Positions 25,816 through 39,300 of a stretch of DNA of 64,000 bases are shown here, piece by piece. Each line of letters starts with the position of its first letter. Position 1 is the first letter of the stretch. Below the pieces are notes generated by a model. That model did no database searches. It had not been told where the DNA came from and worked only from the letters and a program-made list of their open reading frames with translations. The translations under genes were made by a program, and so were the position numbers. The stretch is from Alnus glutinosa (lineage: Eukaryota; Streptophyta; Magnoliopsida; Fagales; Betulaceae): positions 6,141,071-6,205,070 of the forward strand of contig NC_084893.1 of assembly GCF_958979055.1 (NCBI RefSeq). The letters run 5' to 3'.

Positions 25816-28660
25816 ATGCTTCTTGTTGCTTTCCTTCTTGTAGCTTCCTTGCTTAGCCCTGTCCTGTCAACCGCTACTGTCTCAGATTCCGGCCACTCTC
25901 TACCGGCCAACCAAACTTTTCACCCGGGTTCAGAGTTGCACAAGCTGAGGAGGGTCAGAGCTTATCTAAGGAAGATCAACAAGCCGGCAGTGAAGACAAT
26001 TCAGGCATATATACCTTTGTGTTTCATGGTGTTTTCTATGTATATATCTGTTGTGTTTGAGGCTTGGCGATCTGAGTTATTGTTTTCCTGCTGCAGAGCC
26101 CTGATGGTGATGTTATAGACTGCGTGCTATCTTATCTCCAACCAGCTTTTGATCATCCCGAGCTCAAAGGACAGAAACCATTGGTAATTTCACATTTTTT
26201 TAGTTTCCAGCAAGATCACTGAAACTCAAACCAAGCAAAGAACAGAAAATTTTCCACTATTGCTTTGTTAGTTTAAAATTGCAAATGGGTATCTCAACAT
26301 TGCATAAACAGTTTATTTTTTGATAATTTGAGAATAAAAGGCTTCAGTGCTACAGGATCCACCACAGAGGCCAAAAGGCCATGACACTACAGATACAGTT
26401 GCAGAGAGCTCTCAGCTATGGGCAGCATCTGGTGAATCATGCCCAGAGGGAACTGTTCCAATTAGAAGAACTACAGAAAAAGATATTTTAAGAGCAAGTT
26501 CTATTGCAAGATATGGAAGAAAACCAAGACGAGTGAGGAGAGACTCTTCAGGCAGTGGTCATGAGGTTAGTATTCTTGAAGCAGAATTGATCATACACGG
26601 TTACCGTTACTGCTTGAGCGGAATTTTTTCAACTATTTTTTTTGTTTCCTTAATCTGAAAGGTAAATCTGTTATGTCATTTCCGTTCTTTCTTATCCCCA
26701 TAGTCACTGCACCAAAAAGGCTAGTTTCTATCAAAAGGCCAATTTTCCTTCCTACATTCACTGCAATCAAACAGGGGATTCTGGTAAATAAGAACAGGGA
26801 GCAGGCATTGGAGGGACCCTAATTGTAAAAATTGGTTTAGAGTCACAGAGTACTCTGTTTTAAGTAATAGTGGGTTCATATTTTAATAGGAATGTAATTT
26901 AGAAAATGGGTATGCATAATCTGCATTTTTCAGTATCCATGTACTGATAATTTTCTTATTGCAGCATGCAGTTTTATTTGCAAATGGAGATCAATACTAC
27001 GGAGCAAAAGCAAGTGTAAACGTGTGGGCGCCCAGCGTAGCTGATCAATATGAATTCAGCTTGTCACAAATATGGGTCATTTCTGGTTCTTTTGGCCACG
27101 ATCTGAATACCATTGAAGCTGGCTGGCAGGCAAGTTTATCATTGTCTAATGCTATACATATTCTTTATGAACAACATATTGAACTTTCTCATGTAAGTTG
27201 TAGAAACTTCCAAATAAATTTCTTTTGAGCTCAATGAGATTTTGTTTAATGAAAATGGGAATAGAATTATTTCTCGTCATTGTTAAAATCAGAGATTTAA
27301 TCATTGTTAAAATAAAATTCAGGATCATTCTTGTGATACCATGTTAAATTATCGCTGATGGGAAATAGTAAATTTGATCATTTAATTAATATTCTAACCG
27401 TGGTTATTATGATATTGTAACCATAATTCTTCAGGTTAGCCCAGAGCTATATGGAGACAACAACCCAAGATTCTTCACTTATTGGACAGTGAGTACTATA
27501 GCTCTGTTTCCTGTTATATATTAGAGACATATTGCTCGTGCTAATTTGACATGTAATTCAAATCACAGACTGATGCATACCAAGCAACTGGATGTTACAA
27601 TTTACTCTGCTCGGGATTCGTTCAAACCAACAACAGGGTTGCTATTGGAGCAGCAATCTCTCCAAGGTCCTCCTACAATGGCAGACAATTTGATATTGGC
27701 TTAATGGTTTGGAAGGTACGTTTTAGCTGACAAATGATAGAATTAAATTAATTCAAAATAATGAGAGTCCCATTTGTTATGTTGGGATCTACTCTTACTT
27801 GGTAAACTTCATAGTTGGCATAACTTATGATTAATAAACTGAGAAGCAAAATACCCTTTCATGACTTGGTTCTTTCCTTCTTTTTTCCTCCTATTTTATA
27901 ATAATAATAAAAATATCTAAGATTCTCTTCTTTTCCTTTTAAAAAGGCTTCCTGATGCATCGGCTTTTCTTCTTTCTTCTTTATTCAAGCACTCACTTAC
28001 TAAATAAAAAAATTAAAAATTAAAAAATTAAAAAATTAAAATTAAAAAAGGGTTTGTCCCATATCAGCTTGACAGCTTTTATGGCTTGAGGAGTTAAAAC
28101 ATCTTTTTTCTTTTTCTTTTGCCTTTTCTGTTACATGTATGGTTGTGACTTATTTTTCTTCCTATGTATTATTACTAGATAATAAGGCAATTAGACCCAT
28201 AAGGGAAAACTAATCATGTTTGGCATTATGTAGTCAAAGACATCAACAAAAAGTTACTAAAACATAGTTGTTTTCTGTTCAGGATCCAAAGCATGGACAT
28301 TGGTGGTTGGAATTTGGATCTGGTCTACTGGTTGGATACTGGCCAGCCTTCCTGTTTAGTCACTTAAGAACTCATGCTAGCATGATACAGTTTGGAGGAG
28401 AGATTGTAAATTCTCGATCATCAGGTTTTCACACATCCACTCAAATGGGTAGTGGCCATTTTGCAGAAGAAGGATTTGGAAAAGCATCCTATTTCAGAAA
28501 CTTACAGGTGGTTGACTGGGATAATAACTTGCTTCCTCTAACAAACTTGCATCTCTTGGCTGATCATTCAAGCTGTTATGATATAAGACAAGGGAAAAAT
28601 AACGTTTGGGGAACTTACTTTTATTTTGGGGGTCCTGGAAGGAATGTAAGATGTCCATGA
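25816..28660 (+). CDS. Neprosin-family (DUF239) secreted protein with activation domain
   Basis: Seven exons join in frame: 25816-26004, 26097-26183, 26356-26565, 26965-27129, 27435-27488, 27569-27715 and 28283-28660, giving 409 residues. I chose ATG 25816 because it opens directly with a signal peptide (MLLVAFLLVASLLSPVLS). Residues about 40-155 match the neprosin activation peptide (DUF4409: LRKINKPAVKTIQSPDGDVI); residues about 163-409 the neprosin domain (HAVLFANGDQYYGAKASVNV ... CYNLLCSGFVQ ... YFYFGGPGRNVRCP). Glu213 (NTIEAGW) and Glu324 (FGGEIVN), 111 residues apart, are good candidates for the catalytic glutamate pair of the Nepenthes prolyl endopeptidase neprosin. Activity is inferred. 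Introns 1 and 4 have GC donors (CAG|GCATAT, CAG|GCAAGT). A copy of exon 7 lies at 55805-56182. Confidence 0.88.
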
Positions 28661-30474
28661 AGAAAATGGCACAGGATAGAGAATATAGCCTAATATTTTT
28701 TTTCCTGGGATTCTGTTTTTTCTTCTTTTTTTTTTTTTCTTTTTTTTTTTTTTTAAAATTTGGGGTTTTAGATTGCATCTTAGGCCTTAATTTGGTTTGA
28801 TTGTTATAAAAGTTTTCCCACAAAATTCCATTTTTACTAACGGGTTCCCAATTATTCATCCCACCAGCTTTGGGATTATGTAAATGTATGGAAATACAAA
28901 TTGTCAATAACAATGAGTTGTGCTCCTCTCCCAGTTCTTTTACTTCTTCTTCCAACTCTTTAAATTACAAAGGGGAAACACCAATATTTATTGAAGGCAG
29001 GAACTGACTTCATTCCCATTAAACCTACACCTACTCTTGCCATTTTTAGAAATCGCGTACTCAGAGTATTCACATCCGACTCAGGAAATTTACTCTCCAT
29101 TTTAGCTAAAAAAATCACATTTCTCTATTTTAACTACTCACTTTTTCAAAGTACTTACATTCAGTTCTCTATTTTAACTATTCACTTTTACTATTTCATT
29201 TAAAATTAAGTGAATTGGTGAGCGCCGTAGCAACTCACCAAAATGTTTTAACATTTTGCTAAGTCGGATGTAATTTATTTTGCCAAAATAACTCAATCTT
29301 TAGATTCTTGGAAAGGCCAGGGCAAGTGGTATTATATTCTAACACAAACCCTCTATACATGGTGTTGCATGTGCTGATAAAGAAAATTCTGAACTTATCT
29401 GACAGATTTAACTAGATCCTTAATTGCACTCCAGCTTTCAAAATATGAAATATCGATTACGACAACAATGTACCTGAGTGACCCTTATAAAATTTTTGAA
29501 AAAAATAAAAAAATAAGAGTGAGAAACAAGGAATCCAACACCAATAACTAATCAGCATTTTCCAGCATTGACTTGGGAGTGTAGAATTCATTGAATACTA
29601 AACTGGGAAACATAATTTAAGCACCACTCCATCCCCCTTTGAGCCAAATGTCCTAATCATAAGAAGTCAATGACATATAATCACTTGAACCAACTCAGCT
29701 AACCTTTAAATCATCTCCAGCTGATAAAATACAAAAAAGACAGACATGTAGCATAACAGTAGCCTATTCTAGTATAATCCTAGTGCATTTTCATAATAGG
29801 CGATGATGAAAGAGCAGTAGTGGTCCTCCTTGTACTAAAATAATAGGTAAACATGAACCTAAAAGTGAGCCAAACCCAACCACTGTTTTAACATGAGAGC
29901 CAAGAGCCAGAGGATTAAGAGCAGTAACCTAATCCTGGAAGTATATTGCAGAACATTTCATATGTTGATGCTTGCAGGGAATGTTTGGTTAGAGTCATGA
30001 AGTTGTCAGCTAGCATGAAAGGCACGGATGCTGACAGTGACACTTTGTAGGACAGAAGCAGGAAAAGCAAAAGGCACACAAAAAGCTGGTTTCTTTTGTG
30101 TGTGGGTGGGGGAAGGGAGAGGAAGGAGGGGGAGCAACTCCAAACATAAACTGGCCTCTTCGCTTTATTCATGAGTTGTATGACACGACAAACAAATAAA
30201 TTACTAATAATTTTTTAGTCCTTCAGCTTTTCTACATTCAAAACTTACTATTGCATAACTTTCTATCAAAAGAATGGATTTGGAATTGGACCCCCATCAA
30301 AAAGTACTCAAAAGAAAATTTTGGGCCGGGAAATAAGGAAGGCCTCTGAGCTTAGAACAAAAAGAAAAATGCTTAAGCTCTTACAAACTTAACGTGACGG
30401 TCCATAATTAATAAAATGATTAAGCTCTTATAACCATGTGAAGAGTGAAGAGTGAAAATGCATCATTTCACTAA
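28661..30474. other. 3' UTR of the neprosin gene and intergenic DNA
   Basis: A T-rich tract (about 28697-28755) follows the stop. At about 29070-29275 an inverted pair (CACATCCGACTC / GTCGGATGTAA) suggests a small MITE, with low certainty. No gene is seen; short open frames around 29900-30170 have no family resemblance. Confidence 0.35.
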
Positions 30475-30911
30475 GGGGTAATTACCTTTTCCCCCATGAA
30501 CTACCAAAAAATGCGCGATGCCCCCACAAACTACCAACTCGACCAAAATAGAGCATTCAACTACCAAAGACAACCCTTTTCCCCCCTTCCGTCAGTCAAA
30601 GGGGTTAAAACAAACGGTCAACGGGTCACGTGACCGTCACACGCTGTTTTACCCTAATTTTCTTCCTCTTTTCCCCCCATGAACTATCACCATCTTCCTC
30701 TTTTTCCCCCATGAACTACCACCATCTTCCAATATGCCCCCATGTAAAATGGCACATGACCCGTTGACTGTTTCTTTTAACTCCTCTAACTAACAGAATG
30801 GGAGAAAATGATTGTCTTTGATAGTTGAATGCTCTATTTTGGTCGAGTTGGTAGTTCATGGAGGCATCGCGCATTTTTTGGTAGTTCATGGGGAGAAAAG
30901 GTAATTACCCC
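30475..30911. mobile_element. Foldback MITE (437 bp), Mutator-like
   Basis: The arms are mirror copies: GGGGTAATTACCTTTTCCCC at the left end and its near complement GGGGAGAAAAGGTAATTACC with CCC at the right. Inner words such as AACTACCAACTCGACCAAAA are mirrored too. Flanking 9-mers TTTCACTAA and TTTAACAAA agree at seven of nine positions, a plausible aged Mutator-type duplication. Non-coding. Confidence 0.7.
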
Positions 30912-31789
30912 TTTAACAAATTATGAGCTACCATATCAAATTTGTGAGAAATTTATAATAAAAACTGTAGTATTCCAAGCAACACTCGAACAAAAATGGA
31001 TACTCAGATCCTAAAAAAAACTCAACTAAAAATCTAAAATTTTGTAGTGGTAGTTGTTTAGACAACAGTTTGTTTTTAAGACGACATTGCCTTTGTTGGG
31101 AACGAAACATAACAGAAGCGTTACAAAAGCTCCTTCTTAGATTGAAGTTAAGTCTGAGACGACAATATATTTTTCAACTCAAAGAATTCTTTTAGTAACG
31201 CGTTTGTAATTTCCATAGTTATGCAAGCATTATTTATGGATAACTTTTCCTTAAGACGACTGTAATTTTCTAATGGCCACAGTCTGTAGCCCCTTTTCTG
31301 TTTGTGCAAATATGAAAGGAGGGTTCAGGGAAGATCATAGTTAGTTTACATTTGGGAAATGATGAAGGGAGAATGAGATGGTAATGCATCCTATGATGGA
31401 GTTCAATGCAGTCCATTTGGCGAGGTTGTGTAGTAGTCTTAGCTAGCTCGGGCTATAAATGAACCGAGCTGTTCATAAACAGCTCAATTTCGACTCGCGT
31501 AAACTCAACTCAAGTTCAGTTTCTTTATTAAATGAATAGAACTTAAACAAAAGTTTAAACTTGTTCATTTAATAACCCGAATTTGCGTAAATTCAACTCA
31601 ACTCATAGAAGCTCATATAAACTCTTATTAACTAAATTTTTACAATTTTCTATAATATTATTTTTAACTTTGTGATGAGAACATCTTAAATATTTAAAAA
31701 GATAAAAGAAAGATCTCTTTTTAACGTGATAGAAATAGCTTCAATTCTTGTTACTATGAATCTTGACATAGATATGTGTTTATGTGTGT
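30912..31789. other. Intergenic region
   Basis: AT-rich DNA without recognisable genes or RNA genes. A segment at about 31440-31640 with repeated AACTCAACTCAAGTTCA-like words looks like old repeat sequence. Confidence 0.3.
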
Positions 31790-31974
31790 TGTTTGTATAG
31801 TTGATTGTACCCTGATAATCCAGTACTCAAGAAAACCTGCTAAGACAGGAAACAGGCAAATGGTGACTCGTCGAAGCTACCAACGAAAAACACTCTAATG
31901 CTTAAGTCAATGAAGTATTTGAGAGAGAGAACCCAATGAAAGGAGAGTGGGGAGGGGAAGATGTGCATAGCTCA

Positions 31975-32876
31975 TGTTGGTACAGTTTCCGGTATGGTGA
32001 CATGTCGCCTGGTGATTCGCTGCTGGGTTTTGATCTACTACTTCAATCCTGCAAAAAGAACAAACAACTCGTCGGGGGTGCCAACTACGCCCACTCCGAT
32101 GCCTAAGTCAGTTCAAATCAATTTTCTGAAGAGTATTTTCAATCTCAATCTCAAGAGCTCAGAGAATTCGTAATTTCATACCTGGTGTGACGGTCTTATT
32201 TATAGGCCAGACTTGCGGTCTCACCAGACTTCTTGACGCCTAGTTGGATTAGGAGTTTGAGTCCTAGCTTGGTTGAACTTTAACCATATCTTCAGGGAAT
32301 TCGAATGGAATTGTAGAGTCCGAAGTTGATTGCGTTTGTACCTCTTTAAACTTGATTCCGTATTAATAACTATCTTATCCCATTAATTATGGAATTGTGG
32401 TTTATCCCTGATCTTCTGGGATTCTATCCTCATCGCATTCTAAAACAGCTGCGGCACACTTCAGCCAACCTCCGAGGTGATGATACCCGAGATATGTTCG
32501 CTCCGACTTGGAGATCTCGGGTATCGCCTCACCATAACAGGGTTATGTAAGGCCGAGATGTTGTTACTCCGACTTGATAATACACCGAGGCGTTATTACC
32601 CCGATGCGCTATTACCCCTGAGGCGTGATTACCCCGAGGCGTTTATTACTCCGAGACTCAAATATCCGAGATATGTTCGCTCCGATCAGACTAGGAGATC
32701 TCGGGATATTTTATATACCGTAACCTGGAGTGTTAAGACCGAGACGTCGTTATACCTCTGAGATGTCTTTATACCTAGACGATCTTTTCTTTGCTGGTCG
32801 GGACAAAAATGTCCGAGACGTAACTCCGAGATGTTTCTGAATCCACGTGCCTCTAGGGTTGATTTTATCCCTAACA
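31975..32876. mobile_element. Solo LTR (902 bp) with 5-bp target duplication GCTCA
   Basis: It begins TGTTGGTACAG and ends CCCTAACA (TG...CA), flanked by perfect GCTCA copies at 31970-31974 and 32877-32881. Removing it restores the left terminal repeat of the host element to match its right partner. It carries repeated words like CCGAGATATGTTCGCTCCGA and TTACCCCGAGGCG (about 32480-32830). No internal retrotransposon domain remains, so LTR-LTR recombination is likely. Confidence 0.82.
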
Positions 32877-33599
32877 GCTCAGAATAAGGACCATTACCTT
32901 CATTTATGGGACTCCCGTCAAAATGGTAAGTGGACTTGATATGGAAAGGGCCGAAGGTAAAGGGAATAATATGGAAGGGGATATATACTCATGATTTTGA
33001 CTCGGGCGTGCACACCATCCTGGCAACAGTGCAAGGGGTCCTAGGCCCAATCGGCCTGTTGATGTACACCACGGAGGACTCCAAGCCGCAAGCTGAGGCC
33101 ATGTTGGAGTTAGACTTCCTCAGCTCGAGCATAATCCCCGAGGCTTAACTTTTACCCGAGGGGCCTGAGGCAGCCATCGACGCTTCAACTTGCCCAATAT
33201 TTTGAGTTCCCAGTTGGGGACATGGCTTATGCTACTGAAGCGGTTGACCCTTCAACCAAGGGGTGAAGCCAATCCACAGTTGAGGGCTTGGTTGATGCCG
33301 TCAAGGTTGCCGATCATTTGACCGAGGGGGAAGATCATTTCGATGGTGCAACTAATGTCAAAGTCTCTTCTAAGGCTATAGCTCAGGGCGAAGGGAGGGT
33401 CGGTGCCGAGATTGAGCCTTCGTCTAGTGAAGAGGGTGGCACCAATGTCGAGCTTTCGTTCTAACTTTTGTACTTGTTTTCCTTGTAAAATATTATACCC
33501 TTTTTTAATTTTCTTGCCCTTCAGTCTTTAGAACGTAATGGAATCCTTTTCTAAATTTATGTCTTTACTTCACCTCTTATTCTGGTTTTGAGTGCTCGA

Positions 33600-34460
33600 G
33601 CCATCAAATGAGTTTGTTGAAAGAGTGACCGAGTGGAAAGCCCCATCGGTTAAGTGGCCAAATCGAGGTGCCTCGTTGAGAGGTCATTGAGCGAGGTCCT
33701 TGGTGCCTTGGTCGGTTTGTAAGCAAGCCAAGGTCTTTTGGGCCCCATTAGTAATGTGACCAAGCAAGGTGCCTTGTCAAGAGAATACCAAGCAAGGTCT
33801 TAATGTCTCGGTCGGTTTTCGAGTGAGCTAATGTCTTTGAGGTCTTGTCGGTAACATGCTCGAGCGAGGTGCCCCATCGGGAGGGTGTCGAGTGAGGTCT
33901 TGGTGCCTTGGTTTGATTTTTAAGCTAGCCAAGGTCTTTGAGGCCCCGTCAATAACATGACCGAGCAAGGTGCCCCACCAAAAGGTTAAGTAAGCCAAGG
34001 TCTTTCAGGCCCCATCAGTAGAGTGACCAAGCAAGGTGCCTCGTCGGAAGGGTGCCGAGCAAGGTCTAGGTGCCTTGGTAAGTTCTTGAGCTAGCTAGGG
34101 TCTTTAAGGCCCCATCGGTAGCATGACCAAGCAAGGTGCCCTGTCGGGAGGGTTCCAAGTGAGGTCTTGGTGACTTGGTTGGCTTTTAAGTGAGCTGAGA
34201 TCATTAAGGCCCCATCGGAGGGGTATCAAGCGAGGTCTTTGGTGCCTTGTCAGAAGGGTGCCAAGCAAGGTCTTTGAGGCCCCTATAGGCTGCGTGATCA
34301 AGCGAGGTACCCCATCGAGAGGGTATGGAGCGAGGGCTTTGGTGCCTTGTTGGTAGGGTACCGATCAAGGTCGTAGGGAGGGTACCAAGTGAGGTCTTTG
34401 GTGCCTCGTTGGGAGGGTACCAAGCAAGGTCTTTTGAGGCCTTGTCAAGAGATACCCCTT
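33600..34460. repeat. Imperfect minisatellite, unit about 120-130 bp
   Basis: The words GAGCGAGGTGCC, GGTCTTGGTGCCTTGGT, AAGGTCTTTGAGGCCCC and GGGAGGGT recur in the same order about seven times with spacing near 120-130 bp, then shorten to about 60-bp units near the right end. The repeat lies wholly inside the MULE-like element. The open frame on its - strand is an artefact of the repeat. Confidence 0.7.
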
Positions 34461-34959
34461 CAGTACATTAGGGAGTCATTGGCCCACCTTTTAGCTACAC
34501 TAGGTTGAGTGTGTGAATTCGAAAACAACTGGTGATACCATTTACTAGAGGCCCCGCAAGGGCTATTCAAGCCCAACAAATCTCATTATCCCTTGAGCCT
34601 TGGAAGGTCCATCTGCCTTCAGGATGGGCTATGCCCAACGGATTAGTCCTCCTTTGAGGGAGTTGCCGACCAACGGTCACCTACCCATGAATGCTTGGTG
34701 AAAGGACCATAAAATGAAGGACTTTCCCTCATTTATGGTTTTGCCTATTTAAACTCGACTTAATAAAGGAATAAGCCATTGAAGCATCTCCTAAAGATAA
34801 GCAATTCATAAGTATATGTCTCCTTTCGTACTAGTCCTTTTACATTTGGCCCTTGCTATATCAAGTCCACTTACCATATTGATCGCAGTCCTATAAATGA
34901 AGTAATGGTCCATATTTTGAGGTATGAACATCTTTTCCTCCCTACTCTCCTTTCGTTGG

Positions 34960-34995
<36 letters not shown>

Positions 34996-35105
34996 ATACT
35001 TCATTGACACAAGCATCACAATGTTTTTACACTAGTATCTCTGCCCTCTGGTGAGCCATCCTATGCTTGTTTTCTGTCTTAATAGGTCTCCGTCTCCTTT
35101 ACTAT

Positions 35106-35138
35106 ACCACAAACAAGACCAAATTGTTTAGCCCATTG

Positions 35139-35178
<40 letters not shown>

Positions 35179-36389
35179 TAATTAAGGGTAAATTTGTGTT
35201 CTCTAAGGTTTACAATGGTATAAGAGACAACGAAGAACCCTAACAATAAGGAAATTGAAATGGGCTGAAAAATGAAACACTCATATTGCAATTTTTGATA
35301 ATTTGGTGGTTACATCAAAAAAACGCGTGATAATTTGAGGGAGATAAGTGAAATTTCTCCCATAATTTTTATTGGGAAATAATTCATTTAGATAATGCAT
35401 GGTTTATAGCATCTCTTTAAAATAACAAAAATTAATTTTACCTATACCTTTGAAAGTTGTGCTATTACTTATTTATTTATTGAAAAAATTACAATTTAAC
35501 CCCCAAACTGTCAACCGTTTTGCAAGTAGCTCCATGAACTGTCAACGCTTGGACTCTAGCCCCCTAAACTACTAAAACGTTTCAAAAATGCCTATTTTGT
35601 CGAAACATGCATATAATACCCCTGCCACGTGTCATTTTTCAATTAAAAAACTAAAAAATTTATTTATTTAACTATACGACGGCATCCTGATTTTTGCAGT
35701 TAAAACTTGCAAATAATGCTTGTTCACTCTGTTTCAACTTTCTTCACTCCGACCTCTCTCTCTCTCTTTCTCTCAATTAGAACTCAAGTGAAATAACAGC
35801 AACACATTTCACAACCTTTCACTCTCATTTCTCTTGGAGGAGAACAATATAATTTCAGAAAATAATAAAAAGATTAAAAAAAGAAGTTAACGCCCCATTT
35901 CAGCACAAATAACAGCAACTTCTTTCCCTTTTTTCTTTCACATAGTTCATTTCAGATTCAAAACTTCCACTTAAACTGTAGAATTGACAAGCCTAAAATA
36001 GTCACAAAATTGACATCATGAAATTCAGGAAAAAAGAAGAAGAAAGGCTCGAATAGAATTTTTTTCTTGTGTTGAACATCTAAAACAATGCAAGTAATTG
36101 CAGCACCAGGGTTCTGCTTAGATTAGTTTCTCACGTACCTTGGTCACAACATGAACTAGAAAACAACTAATGAACACACACCACGCCCAGAGCTTTGCAG
36201 TCAGCAGGCTTGCTATAAGAATCTCATCTTCATATTTAAATGCTTCAGAAGCCACATAATCACCACTTCCTGCAGACTACAATCTTCATGGGGGAGCGCC
36301 TTACTGAAAGCTGCAGATTTTGAGAAGAGTATAACAGGACCAGCTTTAAGTGGAAAAATTGAAGCCAAAAATCACTTCTCATTGAACAT
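35106..36389. other. Intergenic region downstream of the JMJ20-like gene
   Basis: Includes a (TTA)n microsatellite (about 35141-35176) and, at about 35480-35610, what looks like a single arm of a foldback MITE (CCCCCAAACTGTCAACCG ... CCCCTAAACTACTAAAACG) without its partner. The JMJ20 3' UTR probably occupies the last 200-300 bases. No other gene is seen. Confidence 0.4.
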
Positions 36390-39300
36390 CTAAGCACCAT
36401 CCCATTCAGACGGCAAAACAATTTCCTCACAGTTGGTGCAACTGAGTTTTGTAATAGCATTGTCGATAAAACTAATAAGATCTTCTGCAGTAAAGACCTG
36501 GGAACTGTAAGTTCTTGTAGTATCCAAGTCCCTCAAATCATCCACCAAATCTTTCTTCGTATCAAAACAGCAACTCTGTTGTTTGTGTATCATCTCATAC
36601 ACTCTTTCCAAGCCCGTACACAGATGAAGGAACCTGGGATCATCTAGAGTTTCCCTCATATCCAAGAAGAAACCATGATTTCCTGCCAGGCCACCAACAG
36701 ACTTGATCTTGCACACAATCTTCCGTACAGATCCAAGGTTCAAAGCTAAATGCTGAGCTACTGGGGATAAACTCCGAGTGGATTTGCAGTCTCTTAGTAA
36801 ATAGCATAGTTGGACCAAATTCGCCAAGCAGAAGCTTGTTATGAAAACAAAGAAATCATAAAAGTTCATGCCTGTTGAAAAAGCGGCGATTAGTACAAAT
36901 ATAGCATCAATATAACCCCAGTACAGCAACATTCTCCCAATGCAACTAGCAGGCAAGGCATGCACAATGGGCACAGTATTAGTTCTCAACTAAAATGTAT
37001 ATCATCCACCGATGTCATGGGAACTCTTCCAAATATGCTATCATTTCATCTACTAATGATGCAAATAAATGAGGGCTCAATGTCATCCTCCATGAAAGTC
37101 TATTGTGGTTCAAACTTGAATAGCCTCTTCATCAATAAGCTACTCTGTTAGATTGAGCCAGGTTGAACCTGACCTACTCTAATTGTTACTTTGGTTCATT
37201 TCAGGTAGAATGGGCCCAGCTCTAGTCCAACCCAACCCAAGTATAGCACCCTTAGTCACTCAATACACCCTCAAATTGTAAACAGTTCTATTGTACCAGA
37301 CTGGGGGAACTTGCAATGAAGAAGAGCTTAAGAACTTCTGGGGAACCCAAATCAGTCTTAAATTAAATCATAATTAAAATGGAAGCTAAGTACTACAGTT
37401 GGCCGATCACATTACAAGGAGCTTACTGACACTGCCCTGTTTGTAAAATCAATATGGTGATTCAGATTCAAGCTCCTGGAGTTTTCTCCAGCAGTTACCC
37501 CCAGATTACCTGTGGTGACTACTATAGAATAATGGGCTTGTTTGGCAAAGGAAGGGGTCACTTATCCCAAAAACAACTAACTTCAAAACATTCCAACTTT
37601 ATATCACATCAATAATTTTTTATTATTATTTAAATAAAAAAATTCACTACAATACAAAATTTTTTCACTTTTCTATACAAATTTTTTTTACTTTATATCA
37701 CATCTATCAATTATAACTCCCACTACCAATTCCCCTTCCCTTCCCCTTCCCTTACCTAACAAGCCCAATATGAAAAGGCCGATCTATTCTGGTGGTTTTG
37801 GAATTATTTGGCTAGATTTTCTTTCTCATCAATTTTCCACCTGAGGTTTTTTTTTTTTTAACATGGTAAATTGTATAGAGTATATTAGAATTTTCTATTA
37901 CTACTAGCTGTTTTAAGACAACATTTCAGTCATGTCTTGTTGAAACCAGAAAGGTCTATATTACTTAATTTATTTTGCATGCCTAAGTTGGGATATTAGA
38001 TGACAGTTTTACATGTCTTTTGGCATGTCAAAGCGTAGGTTTAGTACACTGGTAAGATGCCTCATCATTAATTTAAAATCTTCCAGTAAGTTACAATTCT
38101 AGTTCCAGGAAGCTTTGCTTACAAACCATGCTTCCCCTAAAACCGATATCTTAGGATGGAATTGAATAGCATAAAAGGGAAGAAAAAAAATGTATTTGCG
38201 CATGTTTAACCACTGCCACGATTGTTAATACATCTAGCGGGCAGAATTAAGTAATCCTCCAATATTCATACTACACCTGTGTTGGCTGCAAGATTGCGCT
38301 GGCAGAGACCTTCAAAATCATCACATATATCCCTGATGTCTTCTATGTATTCCTTAGCCTCATTGTAGTCACTCGAAAGTAAATTCCACTATAAGAAAGA
38401 TAAAGTTAATAAGACAAATGCAAGTCCAATTAGAATAGGCCAAAGTGTTAATTTTAATATATGAATCTAGCATCTACTTACCACCCAAGAAAGGTTATAG
38501 GCGTTGAACCAGTTGTGGTTTATTGATATTGTATCTTCCTGAAAACAGTACGAATGCATATTTAAGAGATACTGACATCAAACTGGTAGAAAAAAATTAA
38601 ATATATAAGAGTATAATCTTTTGAATGCAGTGCCTGCAAACGAGCATTCAAGTCACATTTAAGATACCTCTGCACCTAAACATGTGACGCAGGTTGGGTA
38701 AAATCCAAAAATTTAAGGAGCTCGGATTACACCATACAAGAAATCTCACATGCCACATCAGTTCTACACTAGAGGGATCCAAGTTAGATCACATAACCCA
38801 ATCAAAAAATGGGGCGATGCCATTTACCATCCAAAAGTACATGACTATTGTTTGACAATGATTTTTTGATAAGTATAATCAAAAGGCGCAAAGCAGCGCA
38901 ACCCATAGTACACAGGACGTATACATAAAACCCCTAATTCAAAGAAAAAAGAGAGCACCTATCTATAAATTCAAAATAAACTCATGCATAAACTGATATT
39001 TCTCTCTCCACATAAACAACGTTTGTAGCATCATTTTTTCCAAGTTCATCAAATCAGTCTCACAATCTTCAAAACAGCGTGCATTTCGTTCCCTCGATAC
39101 ACACCACATCAAACACAATGGAGCCATGCGCCAAATCGGTATCAACGTTCGATTGCCCTTTTGCCCCCTCCAACTCCCCAACACATCATGCCAAAACAGA
39201 ACTTTCGAACCGTTCCCGATCTCATATCTCACATGAGCTGCAAAAGCATCCCATCCCCTCCTAATACACTTCCAAACTCCAACCCCAAAAGAACCCCCAA

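Larger units (their letters stand above)
31790..35105. mobile_element. Large MULE-like element with long inverted ends
   Basis: The left end (about 31830-31970 plus 32882-32990) is repeated in inverse at the right end (about 34820-35080): TCAATGAAGTATT, AAAGGAGAGTGGGGAGG, GACCATTAC, ATGGTAAGTGGACTTGATAT all have mirrored partners. Terminal repeats of about 250 bp are typical of Mutator-like elements. The left terminal repeat is split by a solo LTR. The interior has a protein remnant (33000-33148: HDFDSGVHTILATVQGVLGP) of unknown type, but no transposase is seen, so it is non-autonomous or decayed. Outer ends are approximate and no target duplication was found. Confidence 0.6.

Noticed and set aside
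28494..28955. A 153-codon antisense open frame
   Set aside because: It is the shadow of neprosin exon 7 plus a poly-Lys run from the downstream T-rich tract.
36390..36989. Reading the whole 199-codon frame as one gene start
   Set aside because: Family alignment and phase place the exon start at 36871; the upstream part (MRTNTVPIVH...) is intron.
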